Positions 8,322-16,888 of a stretch of DNA of 64,000 nt are shown here, one piece after another. Origin of the DNA: Limosilactobacillus sp. WILCCON 0051 (lineage in GTDB: Bacteria > Bacillota > Bacilli > Lactobacillales > Lactobacillaceae). Location of the stretch: NCBI RefSeq assembly GCF_039955095.1, contig NZ_CP154878.1, forward strand, positions 806,001 through 870,000, written 5' to 3'. A program made the translations under genes and the position numbers. Position 1 is the stretch's first letter. Each line of letters opens with the position of its first letter. The notes under the pieces are model-generated. The model saw only the letters and a list, made by a program, of their open reading frames with translations, did no database searches and had not been told where the DNA came from.

Positions 8322-9086
8322 TTGAAACAATATGTTTTGACCTGTGCAAAGACGATCCAACGCACAGACCGAAAACTGGCAGTCTTTTTAAATGGCTGGC
8401 TAATGGAGCGCTTAGACTCTGATCTGGTCGATAAGTTTCATCAAACTGGTGATAATCCTTTCTCTGTATATATTGATGAGCAGCCAACAACTGTAAAGCT
8501 GGTGTTTAATGCATTAGATGCTGAAATGGAAACTATCTTTGATGAGTTATTGTTAAATTCAGATCTGAAAAAATTTGAATTTGTCAGCGCCAGTCAAAAA
8601 GAATTTGTAATCTTGGATCGCAACGTGCGCGTCTTAACAGAAAAGGATCTGTCCAAGCAGTTTTATCTTGGCAAATCTACTGGATGGTATGACCTAAAAA
8701 TAGTTTCGCCAATGACGTTTAAATCGCAAGGACATTACCAGTTTATTCCTGATGTCCGTTTGTTTTTTCAAAGCTTGATGCGCAAATATAATCAAGCAAT
8801 TGAAAATAACGAGCAGATTGATGTTGAACTGTTGGATGAGATCTGTAAAAGAACCCAGATTACCAATTATCGATTGCGGACTCAGCGTTGTTTTATTCAT
8901 GGCGGTTTTGTAACCGGATTTTTAGGTTATTTAACTTTTAGATGTTATGGAAGCCAGACCCTAAAAGACTATCTCGGTGCATTGCTGAGCTTTGGAGAAT
9001 TTTCTGGGGTCGGTGCCAAGGCAAGTCTGGGACTGGGAGCAATCCAGCTTAAGAATCAAAAAGAGGAGAATAATGGAAAAGCGTAA
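8322..9086 (+). CDS. cas6: CRISPR RNA endoribonuclease Cas6
   Basis: 254 residues from TTG at 8322, which has GGGAGGAGAGG just upstream; the ATG at 8295 would place that ribosome binding site inside the gene, so I prefer the TTG, giving the N-terminus LKQYVLTCAKTIQ. Cas6 cuts the repeat in pre-crRNA and leaves an 8-base 5' handle. The C-terminal glycine-rich loop typical of Cas6 is SFGEFSGVGAKASLGLGAI. Histidines are present but I cannot fix the catalytic one by eye. It follows a terminator, so it probably has its own promoter in 8236-8320, although I see no convincing -35/-10 pair. It overlaps cas10 by 14 bases. Confidence 0.9.
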   Translation: MKQYVLTCAKTIQRTDRKLAVFLNGWLMERLDSDLVDKFHQTGDNPFSVYIDEQPTTVKLVFNALDAEMETIFDELLLNSDLKKFEFVSASQKEFVILDRNVRVLTEKDLSKQFYLGKSTGWYDLKIVSPMTFKSQGHYQFIPDVRLFFQSLMRKYNQAIENNEQIDVELLDEICKRTQITNYRLRTQRCFIHGGFVTGFLGYLTFRCYGSQTLKDYLGALLSFGEFSGVGAKASLGLGAIQLKNQKEENNGKA

Positions 9087-11349
9087 AATTGATTTATATT
9101 ATGGCTCTTTGTTTCATGATATCGGTAAAGCAATACAGCGAACGACCGGTTTAAAAAAGAAACATCAACTGGTTGGTGCTGAATTTCTTAAGCCTTACAT
9201 GAATGAGAAGCCGATTTTAAATTGTCTAAAGTATCACCACGTTAATTTACGCAATGATAGTTTGGCTGATGATGATTTATCCTATATTACCTATATCGCA
9301 GACAATATTGCCAGTGGTACTGATCGGCGGCCGAATGATGAAGACGTTAATTACAAATGGGATGCTAAAACCCCTCTGCAAGATGTTTTTAATCGATTCG
9401 GGAAACATGCAGGAAAACGCTATCTAAAGCCGGGAGAACTGCGGCTTGATGATGTTCATTCAATTATGCCAACTGATGAGCGCCATGATTACACTCATGC
9501 GGATTACAGTCGGGGTGTTGAACGCTTTAGAGAAGGTTTAATGGCAATCAAGCCTACCGAAGATTATATGCAGAGTGCCTTGAATCTGATGGAAGCTACC
9601 ATGTCGTTTATGCCAAGTTCAACTAATATGGAAGAAGTTGCTGATATTTCGCTATATGACCATATGAAGCTGACGGCGGCTTTTGCCATGGCTATTCAGC
9701 AATACTTGGATTTTGTCGATGAGCATAATTATAAGCGGCGCCTATATACTGGTGCGCAAAAGTTCTATCAAGAAACGGCCTTCTTGATGATGGGCTTTAA
9801 ATTCACTGGCTTGGAAAAATTCATCTATACGATCGTTAGTCAAGGGGCACATAAGCAGCTGCGCAGTCGGGCTTTCTATGCCAATATGCTGAGCGAATGG
9901 TTCATTGATACGCTGCTGAGCGATACGGAATTGACTCGTGCCAACGTGCTGTTTGAGTCTGCAGGCCAAGGATACATTCTCTTAGGGAACACACCAAAAA
10001 ATCGTCGGCTGATAGCGAGTCATTGTGAAGAATTTAATGAATTTCTTCAGGAACAATTTGGTGCTGAGATTCATGTTTCGGTAGGAACGTCACAATTTAT
10101 GTCACTCCAGGTTGAAAAGGGCAATACTTTTGATTCTTATAGTAGGATTTTTAAAGATATTGACCGTGAAATCAATCGTTCTGAGTTGCGGCAGTTTGAT
10201 GCTCGTCAAATTATGAAACTAAACCAGCAAGGCAAGCATACAGGACGAGAATGTGTTGTCTGCCATGCTGTCGCCAGTCTGAATCCTGAAACAAATAAAT
10301 GTAAGCTTTGTGAAAAATTGGAAAGCTTTTCTAAAAATATTCAGCAAGATGATTTCTTTGTGGTTAATGCTGATGAAGAAGGCTTGCCAGTCGGACCAGG
10401 AGCATTTCTTAGCGTTACGGATAAAGAGACGATTCAAAAAGGAGCAGTCAGTGGCAGGATCTATTCTAAAAATCAATTGAATACTGGCTTTAAGCAACAA
10501 ACCTATCTTTGGGTAGGCGACTATTCTGACTTAACCAATAATGAATTCAGCAAATATGCCGATCGTGACTGGACCAAAGGAGATAATCAAAGTGCAGTTG
10601 GGATTAAGCGGCTAGCGGCCTTAAGAATTGATGTCGATGATCTGTATGCTGGCTTTTTGGCTGGATTTGCCAATCAAGGAGAGGGAATGTATACAACGAT
10701 CAGTCGCTATGCATCTCTTTCACGGCGCCTTGCCAGTTTCTTTAACGTGCATTTAAATGCTTTTGCTGAGGGATGTCACGCCACAGTGATCTATTCAGGT
10801 GGTGATGATGCATTTATCATTGGTGCCTGGGATGATATCTTGAAGCTGCTGGCACGCTTAAGAGGATATTTTGCTGATTGGACCGATCAAAAGATGACGT
10901 TCTCAGCAGGAATTTATATGTATCAAGCCACAATGCCGATTAATATCGTGGCAAGGCGAACCAATCAACTGCTGCAAGAAGCCAAGTTAGCAGGAAAACA
11001 TCGCGTTGCATTATTTGACTCATCAATGATTTTTGATGTGGATGAATTTATCAATGATGTCTATTACGATAAATTAGTGAAAATTCGCCAGTTCTTTAAT
11101 AAGGAAAGCAATCGTGGCAAGTCTTTTGCCTACAAGCTATTGTCACTGTTGCGGTCGCGTAATGAAGAAGATCGGATTTCTTTTGCCAGACTGGCCTACT
11201 TCCTATCTCGACTTGAAGATGACGCTGAAGATACAGAGGCGTTTCAGCAATTTAAGGAATCCATGCTTGGCTGGTATGACAATGCCCTCGAAATTAAAAA
11301 AGTTGAAACGGCGCTGTCACTATACATTTATGAAATTCGGGAGGACTAG
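9073..11349 (+). CDS. cas10: Cas10/Csm1, large subunit of the Type III-A effector
   Basis: 758 residues; ATG at 9073 with AGAGGAG just upstream, inside the end of cas6. Domains in order: an HD nuclease with H15-D16 in GSLFHDIGK; a zinc site with C394xxC397 and C410xxC413; and a palm polymerase/cyclase domain with GGDD at 576-579. Both active sites look intact, so on target RNA binding it should be able to cut single-stranded DNA and make cyclic oligoadenylates. No csm6 or other obvious cyclic-oligoadenylate receptor is encoded in the locus, so the second messenger, if made, would need an effector elsewhere. It is followed after six bases by csm2. Confidence 0.95.
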   Translation: MEKRKIDLYYGSLFHDIGKAIQRTTGLKKKHQLVGAEFLKPYMNEKPILNCLKYHHVNLRNDSLADDDLSYITYIADNIASGTDRRPNDEDVNYKWDAKTPLQDVFNRFGKHAGKRYLKPGELRLDDVHSIMPTDERHDYTHADYSRGVERFREGLMAIKPTEDYMQSALNLMEATMSFMPSSTNMEEVADISLYDHMKLTAAFAMAIQQYLDFVDEHNYKRRLYTGAQKFYQETAFLMMGFKFTGLEKFIYTIVSQGAHKQLRSRAFYANMLSEWFIDTLLSDTELTRANVLFESAGQGYILLGNTPKNRRLIASHCEEFNEFLQEQFGAEIHVSVGTSQFMSLQVEKGNTFDSYSRIFKDIDREINRSELRQFDARQIMKLNQQGKHTGRECVVCHAVASLNPETNKCKLCEKLESFSKNIQQDDFFVVNADEEGLPVGPGAFLSVTDKETIQKGAVSGRIYSKNQLNTGFKQQTYLWVGDYSDLTNNEFSKYADRDWTKGDNQSAVGIKRLAALRIDVDDLYAGFLAGFANQGEGMYTTISRYASLSRRLASFFNVHLNAFAEGCHATVIYSGGDDAFIIGAWDDILKLLARLRGYFADWTDQKMTFSAGIYMYQATMPINIVARRTNQLLQEAKLAGKHRVALFDSSMIFDVDEFINDVYYDKLVKIRQFFNKESNRGKSFAYKLLSLLRSRNEEDRISFARLAYFLSRLEDDAEDTEAFQQFKESMLGWYDNALEIKKVETALSLYIYEIRED

Positions 11350-11355
11350 TTATAA

Positions 11356-11754
11356 ATGAACATTAAATTTAAGAAAGACACTTATGTTGATGAAGCAGAG
11401 TCAGTGATTTTAAATTTAAAAGACGTTGATTTCAAGGTTGGTCATGATAAGCTGACCTCGACGCAGCTACGCAATTTATTAGCAATGACCAGCACGATCT
11501 ACAACATTGTAATCAATCAAGGCGTTAAAGCAGCAGAGGAACGTTTAGCATACTTGAGAATTCAATTTATCTATCAAAGCGGTCGCAATCAAGCCGTAAA
11601 AAAACTGGTTGATGAAGCGGAGATTTTAGATATTTTGTTTGCAATTCAAAACGAGATTGAAAACAACGATGAAAAAAAAGAGCGAGAGGACATTATCCGC
11701 TTTTGCCACTATATGGAAGCGTTGGTAGCCTACTTGAAGTACTACTATGAATAG
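11356..11754 (+). CDS. csm2: Csm2, small subunit of the Type III-A effector
   Basis: 132 residues, helical. The segment KLTSTQLRNLLAMTSTIYN near residue 32 and the later LRIQFIYQSGR stretch are typical of Csm2, which lines the inner filament of the Csm complex along the crRNA-target duplex. GGAGG lies about ten bases before the ATG. It sits between cas10 and csm3, the canonical Type III-A order. No catalytic function is known for the family. Confidence 0.92.
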   Translation: MNIKFKKDTYVDEAESVILNLKDVDFKVGHDKLTSTQLRNLLAMTSTIYNIVINQGVKAAEERLAYLRIQFIYQSGRNQAVKKLVDEAEILDILFAIQNEIENNDEKKEREDIIRFCHYMEALVAYLKYYYE

Positions 11755-11765
11755 GGAGGACAATC

Positions 11766-12428
11766 ATGTTATCAAAGATTAAGATTTCGGGAACGATTGA
11801 ATTAGAAAGTGGTTTGCATATTGGGGGAAGTGATGCTTTTGCAGCGATTGGCGCAATTGATTCGCCAGTTATCAAAGATCCATTGACTAATCTGCCAATT
11901 ATTCCAGGCTCCAGTCTGAAAGGAAAAATGCGCTCACTTTTAGCTAAAGCTTATAATGAAACGATCGCCCAAACGCCTAATGATGATGATGAGCGAATTA
12001 CTCGTCTTTTTGGTGCAAGCGATGGTGGCGGTGAAAATGGCGATCAACCAGTACCAGCGCGCCTGATTTTTCGTGACTCATTTTTAAATAATGCCCAGGA
12101 ACTTTTAGATAAAGGTGCCGAAGGATATACAGAAGCCAAATTTGAAAATACAATTGATCGAACGACCGCAATTGCAAATCCCCGGCAGATTGAACGTGCA
12201 ATTCGTGGCAGCGAGTTTAATTTTGAATTGATTTATGATTTAACCGATGAACAAGAAATTGATGAAGATATGCAGACGCTGCTAGATGGCTTTAAGCTGT
12301 TGGAATTAGATTATCTTGGGGGTAGCGGCAGTCGTGGGTACGGCAAGATTAAGTTCATTAACCTGCATGCCGAAACCGTTTTTGGTGATTATGATGCTGG
12401 CGGGATCAACGAAGAATTAGGAGCTTAG
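11766..12428 (+). CDS. csm3: Csm3, backbone RNase of the Type III-A effector
   Basis: 220 residues, RAMP fold. Several copies form the crRNA-binding backbone and each cuts the target RNA at 6-base intervals. The catalytic aspartate of the family corresponds to D32 in AIDSPVIKD, which is present, and the glycine-rich loop is GLHIGGSD at 16-23. IPGSSLKGKMR is the conserved Csm3 motif that contacts RNA. A second glycine-rich stretch, YLGGSGSRGYG, lies near the C-terminus. AGGGAGG precedes the ATG. The gene is intact, so RNA cleavage by this complex is expected. Confidence 0.95.
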   Translation: MLSKIKISGTIELESGLHIGGSDAFAAIGAIDSPVIKDPLTNLPIIPGSSLKGKMRSLLAKAYNETIAQTPNDDDERITRLFGASDGGGENGDQPVPARLIFRDSFLNNAQELLDKGAEGYTEAKFENTIDRTTAIANPRQIERAIRGSEFNFELIYDLTDEQEIDEDMQTLLDGFKLLELDYLGGSGSRGYGKIKFINLHAETVFGDYDAGGINEELGA

Positions 12429-12431
12429 TAA

Positions 12432-13334
12432 GTGATGGAAACAAAAATTTATCGTTTGCGTTTCCGTAATGCACATTTTGGCGATGGCTATCTTAACACC
12501 AGCGTACCTACTTTTGCGGTAAGTCGTTTATTCAGCGCGCTATGCCTTGAAGCATTGAAAAATGACTGTTTGAAAGAATGGATGACAGTTGCTGAGAATG
12601 ACGAGTTCAAAATCAGTGATGCTTTTCCTTATCAAGAACAGCCATATCTGCCAGTGCCAGTTGGTGAGGTAGCTCTTAAAATGGATTTACGGACGCTTGT
12701 TGAAGATAATCAAACAAATAAGGCTGTTAGAGCTTTAAAGTTTGTTCCGGTGGATCGACTTTTGGATCTATTAAATGGAAAGGTGTCTGCTGAAGAACTG
12801 CTTAAAGCTGAAATGAATCTTGCGCAGCAGACCGTTTTAATGAAAAAAGGTGCTGATCCCTATGAAGTTGGGGTAACTGAATATCGTTCCTCACTGTATG
12901 TATTGGCAAGCAGTGATCCATTATTTGAACAATTAATGACTAGTTTACAGTTTAGCGGTTTAGGCGGGAAACGAACCAGTGGCTATGGACGCTTTGAAAT
13001 GGAGATTTTGCCGGTTCCATCGTTAATGGAGGAAATGCTGGCTGACGACAAAGCTGATAAGCAGGTATTACTGACAACGAGCTTGCCTAATGACAATGAA
13101 TTAGGGCTAGTAGTTGATGATGCCAATTATCGTTTGGTAAAAAGTAGCGGCTTTACCTACAGTCCAGATGCCAGTGAACAGCTGAGAAAAGAAGATCTTT
13201 ATAAGTTTGCGAGTGGTTCAGTCTTTACCAGACGATATGCCGGAATGATTGCAGATGTACGGCCAAAAGGATTTGCTCATCCAGTATGGAACTATGCCAA
13301 AGGGATGTTTTATGGATTGGAGGCGGCTAAATGA
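12432..13334 (+). CDS. csm4: Csm4, crRNA 5'-handle-binding subunit
   Basis: 300 residues from GTG at 12432, or 299 from ATG at 12435; AGGAG in the csm3 end fits either. Csm4 caps the effector next to Cas10 and binds the 5' handle of the crRNA. The N-terminal YRLRFRNAHFGDG segment and the C-terminal glycine-rich FSGLGGKRTSGYGRFE are standard Csm4 features, and LPVPVGEVALK is the internal conserved loop. It begins three bases after the csm3 stop and ends in an ATGA overlap with csm5, so the effector genes are translated as a unit. Confidence 0.94.
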   Translation: MMETKIYRLRFRNAHFGDGYLNTSVPTFAVSRLFSALCLEALKNDCLKEWMTVAENDEFKISDAFPYQEQPYLPVPVGEVALKMDLRTLVEDNQTNKAVRALKFVPVDRLLDLLNGKVSAEELLKAEMNLAQQTVLMKKGADPYEVGVTEYRSSLYVLASSDPLFEQLMTSLQFSGLGGKRTSGYGRFEMEILPVPSLMEEMLADDKADKQVLLTTSLPNDNELGLVVDDANYRLVKSSGFTYSPDASEQLRKEDLYKFASGSVFTRRYAGMIADVRPKGFAHPVWNYAKGMFYGLEAAK

Positions 13335-14335
13335 CTGCGGGATATCATGAGTATAGGCTACGGCTGATTGCAATGGCGCCAGTTCATATTGGTAGTGGTG
13401 AAACGTATACTGCTAAAAACTATATTTATGAAAATGAAAACTATTATTTTCCTAATATGGGGAAAATGTATTTGAAGCTACGTCAATATCCTGGCGTAGT
13501 CGAGGCATTTGAAAAGTTTTTGGTAAATCCAAGTCGCCGCAGCAATCGTTTGGTTGACTTTCTTCATCAATATAAAATTATGGATCGGGATTTTGGAGGT
13601 TATAAAATTCCCAAGACGGGTCATGAAAGTGCAAGAAGAGGCCATTTAAATGAGATTCATGCTTTTGTTAAAAATGGATACGGCAATGCATATATCCCTG
13701 GCTCCTCGCTTAAAGGCGCCTTGCGGACGATTCTAGTCAATGAACACTTTGGCAACGACAATATTGCTTGGGGTGGTGTTGACGATATCTTTAATGAGAT
13801 TCGAGTTTCTGATAGTGAACCAATCCCAGTTGATAAATTGAGAATTGTTCAAAAATGGGATTTGAACCGAAAAAAGTTTGAGCCTAAGGGGTTGCCGCTT
13901 TTCAGAGAAGCAATTCGGCCACAAACCAGGATTGACTTTACAATCACAACGACGACTGCACGAGCGGAAAAACTGATTGATCAATTGCCACAAATGGCTA
14001 AACGTTTTTATGAACGTTATGAAAGGCAGTTTTTGTGTGACTTTCCCGATAAATATGTACAGCCTAACCATTTTCTGGCTCCTTTATACTTAGGCGCCGG
14101 TAGCGGACTCTGGACTAAGGTAGATTATGGACATGTTGATCTTAGGGGTATTCAGAGACGTTCTTACAAGAAGATGAAGTTGAAAGGCAAGGGGGTTATG
14201 AAACTGACGCGCTATAAACGCCAATCTTTAAAACGGATCGAGAATGGCAAGCAGGTAAAGTACATGTTGATTAATAATGACGATCATTATTATGAAATGG
14301 GTAAGTGTGGTTTTAAACTTCAAAAGAAGAATTAG
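13331..14335 (+). CDS. csm5: Csm5, crRNA 3'-end subunit
   Basis: 334 residues, RAMP fold. Csm5 caps the 3' end of the filament and takes part in crRNA maturation with host nucleases. It has the N-terminal MAPVHIGSGE motif (residues 14-23) and the conserved IPGSSLKGALRT stretch near residue 122. The start codon overlaps the csm4 stop (ATGA). It is the last gene of the operon and a terminator follows within ten bases. In many Type III-A loci csm6 comes next; here there is only a terminator, 28 bases and then an insertion sequence. Confidence 0.94.
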   Translation: MTAGYHEYRLRLIAMAPVHIGSGETYTAKNYIYENENYYFPNMGKMYLKLRQYPGVVEAFEKFLVNPSRRSNRLVDFLHQYKIMDRDFGGYKIPKTGHESARRGHLNEIHAFVKNGYGNAYIPGSSLKGALRTILVNEHFGNDNIAWGGVDDIFNEIRVSDSEPIPVDKLRIVQKWDLNRKKFEPKGLPLFREAIRPQTRIDFTITTTTARAEKLIDQLPQMAKRFYERYERQFLCDFPDKYVQPNHFLAPLYLGAGSGLWTKVDYGHVDLRGIQRRSYKKMKLKGKGVMKLTRYKRQSLKRIENGKQVKYMLINNDDHYYEMGKCGFKLQKKN

Positions 14336-14343
14336 AATTATGT

Positions 14344-14372
14344 CCTCATCGTGTGCAGCGATGGGGATTTTT
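14344..14372 (+). terminator. Terminator of the cas/csm operon
   Basis: CCTCATCG pairs with CGATGGGG (8 pairs, one G-U) around loop TGTGCAG, followed by ATTTTT. Confidence 0.75.
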
Positions 14373-14437
14373 ATATATTCATAATTGATGAGATAGGTAG
14401 TAAGCACACCACAATGGTACGGGTTGAAAAATACACG

Positions 14438-14472
14438 AAAAAATGAGGCATCTCGCTGCTTGGCGAGATGCC
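14438..14472 (-). terminator. Terminator at the 3' end of IS66 tnpC
   Basis: GGCATCTCGC pairs perfectly with GCGAGATGCC around a six-base loop. On the minus strand it is followed by six Ts. Confidence 0.75.
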
Positions 14473-14494
14473 CCATTTCATTATCCTAGTGATT

Positions 14495-16036
14495 TTATTT
14501 GCCGCAAATCTGCTGAACGGTTGGATTCCATGGCAAATAAGCCTTCAGATCCAGGTTCTGAGAGCGCGTGTAGGCTTCAAAGATCAATTTCAGATATTTG
14601 AAGATATCCAGATTATTTAGTTTGGCCGTCTGAACGATCGTATAGAAGATCGCATTGGCTTCCGCACCGGCTGTAGATTTCGCAAACAGGCTGTTTTTGC
14701 GAATGATGGTCGACGGTCGGATGCTCTGCTCAACCGAGTTATTGCTTAACGGCAGCTCGCCAATCTCAAAGATCTGATATACACGATCCTTAAGTTTCAA
14801 GGCGTTTTTGACTGCGTCTTTCAGCTTATGCATCGGATAAGCAATCCCTTCAATAAAGCGATAGAAGGCATCCAACAGTGGCTTGACCAGTTTTCGTCGC
14901 TGCGCTTTTTTCTCAGCCGGCGTTTTATACCTCAAGTTATTTTCCTTATGAAACACTCGGCTAAGCAGCTTTACGGCTTGCGTTGCCTGGGCATTATTCT
15001 TTAACGTGAGGCCTTTGACCAATTCAATAAATGGTCGGCGAATATGTATGAGACAGCTGCCAAACGTTGCTTTGGGCAGCTGCTCTTGGCCGTAGCCACG
15101 ATAGCCGTCACACATAACCGCTCCCGTATAGTCAGGAGTCAGTACGTCACTGATGACTTTTCCTGAACGAGTCGGCGCATAGTGAAAGTAGGCTATCTGA
15201 TGTTTTGCGAACTCCTTCGGTGTTCGCAAAGCCCAGAAAAAGGACTTGCTTTTCCCGCTGTCGAGCACTTGAAAAGGAGTCTCATCCATATGAACAACTT
15301 TCTCTTGTCGCAATTGGCTGACAAGAACGTCGCTCAATGGTTTTAAAAACCGCCTGGCACCTTTAATCACCGCATTTGCCATTTGCTTGGAATCCAATTC
15401 AAGATTAGCTGCTTGCCACATGCGTTCCTGACGATTAAACGGCACAGCCAAATCAAATTTGTTAGCCGCAATCGTTGCCAGGATGCTGCTTGAGATATAG
15501 CTGTGATTAAACAGCGGACTCGGCGTCTTGGCCGTAACCAGCTTATCGCCACCGTTGGGATGACAATGCTGACACTTGTATGTCTTCGCATAAACGTTCC
15601 TACAAACGGTATGTGCTGGAACGTATACCGCTTCGCGACTTGCCAATCGGCGGCCAATCTGCTTCATTTCTTGATGACAGTCAGGACAAGTTTTATCATC
15701 CAGGTCGTATTCACAGTTCTCCTGTGGCAGACTATCCAGATTTTCTTTCCGGCTGTTGCTTTTCTTTGGCTTAGGGTGACGACTGGATTCTCGCTTTTCT
15801 ACCGCCGCATCTGAAGGTTCTTCGCTATCAGTTGCTTCAACCTGCTTCTCTTCAAATAAAGAGAGCTGATCTGGGTTTAAAGACTCATTTTTTTTTGCGA
15901 ATTGGCGATGCTGTTGAAGCTGAAGGGCTACCTTCAACTGATTGATCAGCTCGTTTTGTTGCTGAATCACTTCAGACAATTGCTGAATGACCTGCAAGGC
16001 TTCTTCAAGATTCTTGGGCTGTTGTGCTTGAGCCAT
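14495..16036 (-). CDS. tnpC: IS66 transposase TnpC
   Basis: 513 residues, full IS66 TnpC length. It begins with a coiled-coil (repeated QQLSEVIQQQNELI heptads), then a zinc-binding region (CPDC near residue 116, later CQHC), then the DDE catalytic domain: D in VVHMDETPF, D in AVMCDGYRGYG, and E in NNSVEQSIRP. The three catalytic residues are present. AGGAGGTGACGAACT precedes the ATG, so it can be translated on its own, but its transcription normally starts upstream of tnpA, a region now displaced by the IS110 insertion. Confidence 0.95.
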   Translation of the reverse strand: MAQAQQPKNLEEALQVIQQLSEVIQQQNELINQLKVALQLQQHRQFAKKNESLNPDQLSLFEEKQVEATDSEEPSDAAVEKRESSRHPKPKKSNSRKENLDSLPQENCEYDLDDKTCPDCHQEMKQIGRRLASREAVYVPAHTVCRNVYAKTYKCQHCHPNGGDKLVTAKTPSPLFNHSYISSSILATIAANKFDLAVPFNRQERMWQAANLELDSKQMANAVIKGARRFLKPLSDVLVSQLRQEKVVHMDETPFQVLDSGKSKSFFWALRTPKEFAKHQIAYFHYAPTRSGKVISDVLTPDYTGAVMCDGYRGYGQEQLPKATFGSCLIHIRRPFIELVKGLTLKNNAQATQAVKLLSRVFHKENNLRYKTPAEKKAQRRKLVKPLLDAFYRFIEGIAYPMHKLKDAVKNALKLKDRVYQIFEIGELPLSNNSVEQSIRPSTIIRKNSLFAKSTAGAEANAIFYTIVQTAKLNNLDIFKYLKLIFEAYTRSQNLDLKAYLPWNPTVQQICGK

Positions 16037-16108
16037 AGTTCGTCACCTCCTAACGCTTCTGAATGCTATTAAGCATATCAGAAACGTTAGGAAATTAACA
16101 GACTAAAA

Positions 16109-16471
16109 TCAATATAAATGCCCATTTGGCGCGGGTTTAACTCGCTTAACAGGCAACGGAGAGATGCCTTCCAAAAGCTGCTTGATTTGGCGGCGGCTTA
16201 ACTGGACGGCATCATTGCGATGCCGTGGCCAGCGCAGACCACCATTTTCAAAACGTTTATAAAGCAAGATGAATCCTTCACCGTCCCAATAGAGTCCCTT
16301 AAACCGATCATTCCGCGTACCGCAGAAAAGGAATAGGGAATCATCAAACAGATCCAGATCATAGTTTTCGGCGACCACTGCCGCTAAGCCATCAATACCT
16401 TTGCGCAGATCGGTTTTGCCGCAGACGATAAAAACATGCTTCGGCTGGGTCCAATTAACTAGCATGATCAA
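16109..16471 (-). CDS. tnpB: IS66 accessory protein TnpB (Orf2)
   Basis: 120 residues. KTDLRKGIDGLAA and the later FLFCGTRNDRFKGLYWDGEGF are the conserved IS66 Orf2 core; the family is needed for transposition but its biochemical role is unclear. It overlaps the end of tnpA by 17 bases, as usual for IS66, and is complete. A second in-frame ATG two codons in (MLVNWTQ) is an equally good start. Confidence 0.94.
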   Translation of the reverse strand: MIMLVNWTQPKHVFIVCGKTDLRKGIDGLAAVVAENYDLDLFDDSLFLFCGTRNDRFKGLYWDGEGFILLYKRFENGGLRWPRHRNDAVQLSRRQIKQLLEGISPLPVKRVKPAPNGHLY

Positions 16472-16628
16472 TGAGGAGTTTAATCAGATTTTCGATCATC
16501 GCAGGATCAGCGTCTTGGTAGATGTTAAGCCGCACCTTCTGAATCGAAAGTGAGGCTACCAGCACGCGCCGGTTAGTCTTGCGGTCGTTTGAAGTGGCGC
16601 TGACTTCAACGATTTCATTTTGAGCCAT
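16455..16628 (-). CDS. tnpA: IS66 TnpA, small helix-turn-helix protein
   Basis: 57 codons (MAQNEIVEVSATSNDRKTNR ...), shorter than most ORF cut-offs. It is the first gene of the IS66 operon in this copy and overlaps tnpB by 17 bases. No ribosome binding site precedes the ATG where it now lies; an AGGAGG followed by a T-run, in the right orientation, is found about 1.65 kb away at 18293-18298 on the far side of the IS110 element. I infer that IS110 separated tnpA from its translation signal. It is shorter than some IS66 TnpA proteins. Confidence 0.75.
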   Translation of the reverse strand: MAQNEIVEVSATSNDRKTNRRVLVASLSIQKVRLNIYQDADPAMIENLIKLLIDHAS

Positions 16629-16644
16629 CAAAACATACTAATCT

Positions 16645-16688
16645 AGTGTTGGATGATTACTCGACGGAGTAGTCGTTCAACACTTTTT
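16645..16688 (+). terminator. Strong hairpin with T-run at the left end of IS110
   Basis: AGTGTTGGATGATTACTC and GAGTAGTCGTTCAACACT form an 18-bp stem (three G-U pairs) with loop GACG, followed by TTTTCTTTT. It could block outside transcription from entering the transposase gene or be part of the bridge-RNA region. Confidence 0.6.
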
Positions 16689-16888
16689 CTTTTACTATGT
16701 AAAGTGGAGATGAAGCCAATGCCGTGGAGCTCTTGGACACATGATGTCGTAAACAAAACTGGCAGCTTCACCATTCAATTGAGAATCTCGTCTAAGTATG
16801 TTGGCTGTTAAAGTCCGGTTGAGAAAATTAGATCTGATTGAATTGGGTGAAGGCAGCTCATCTCCAAGTAAAGCGGAGGTTTATTCTT

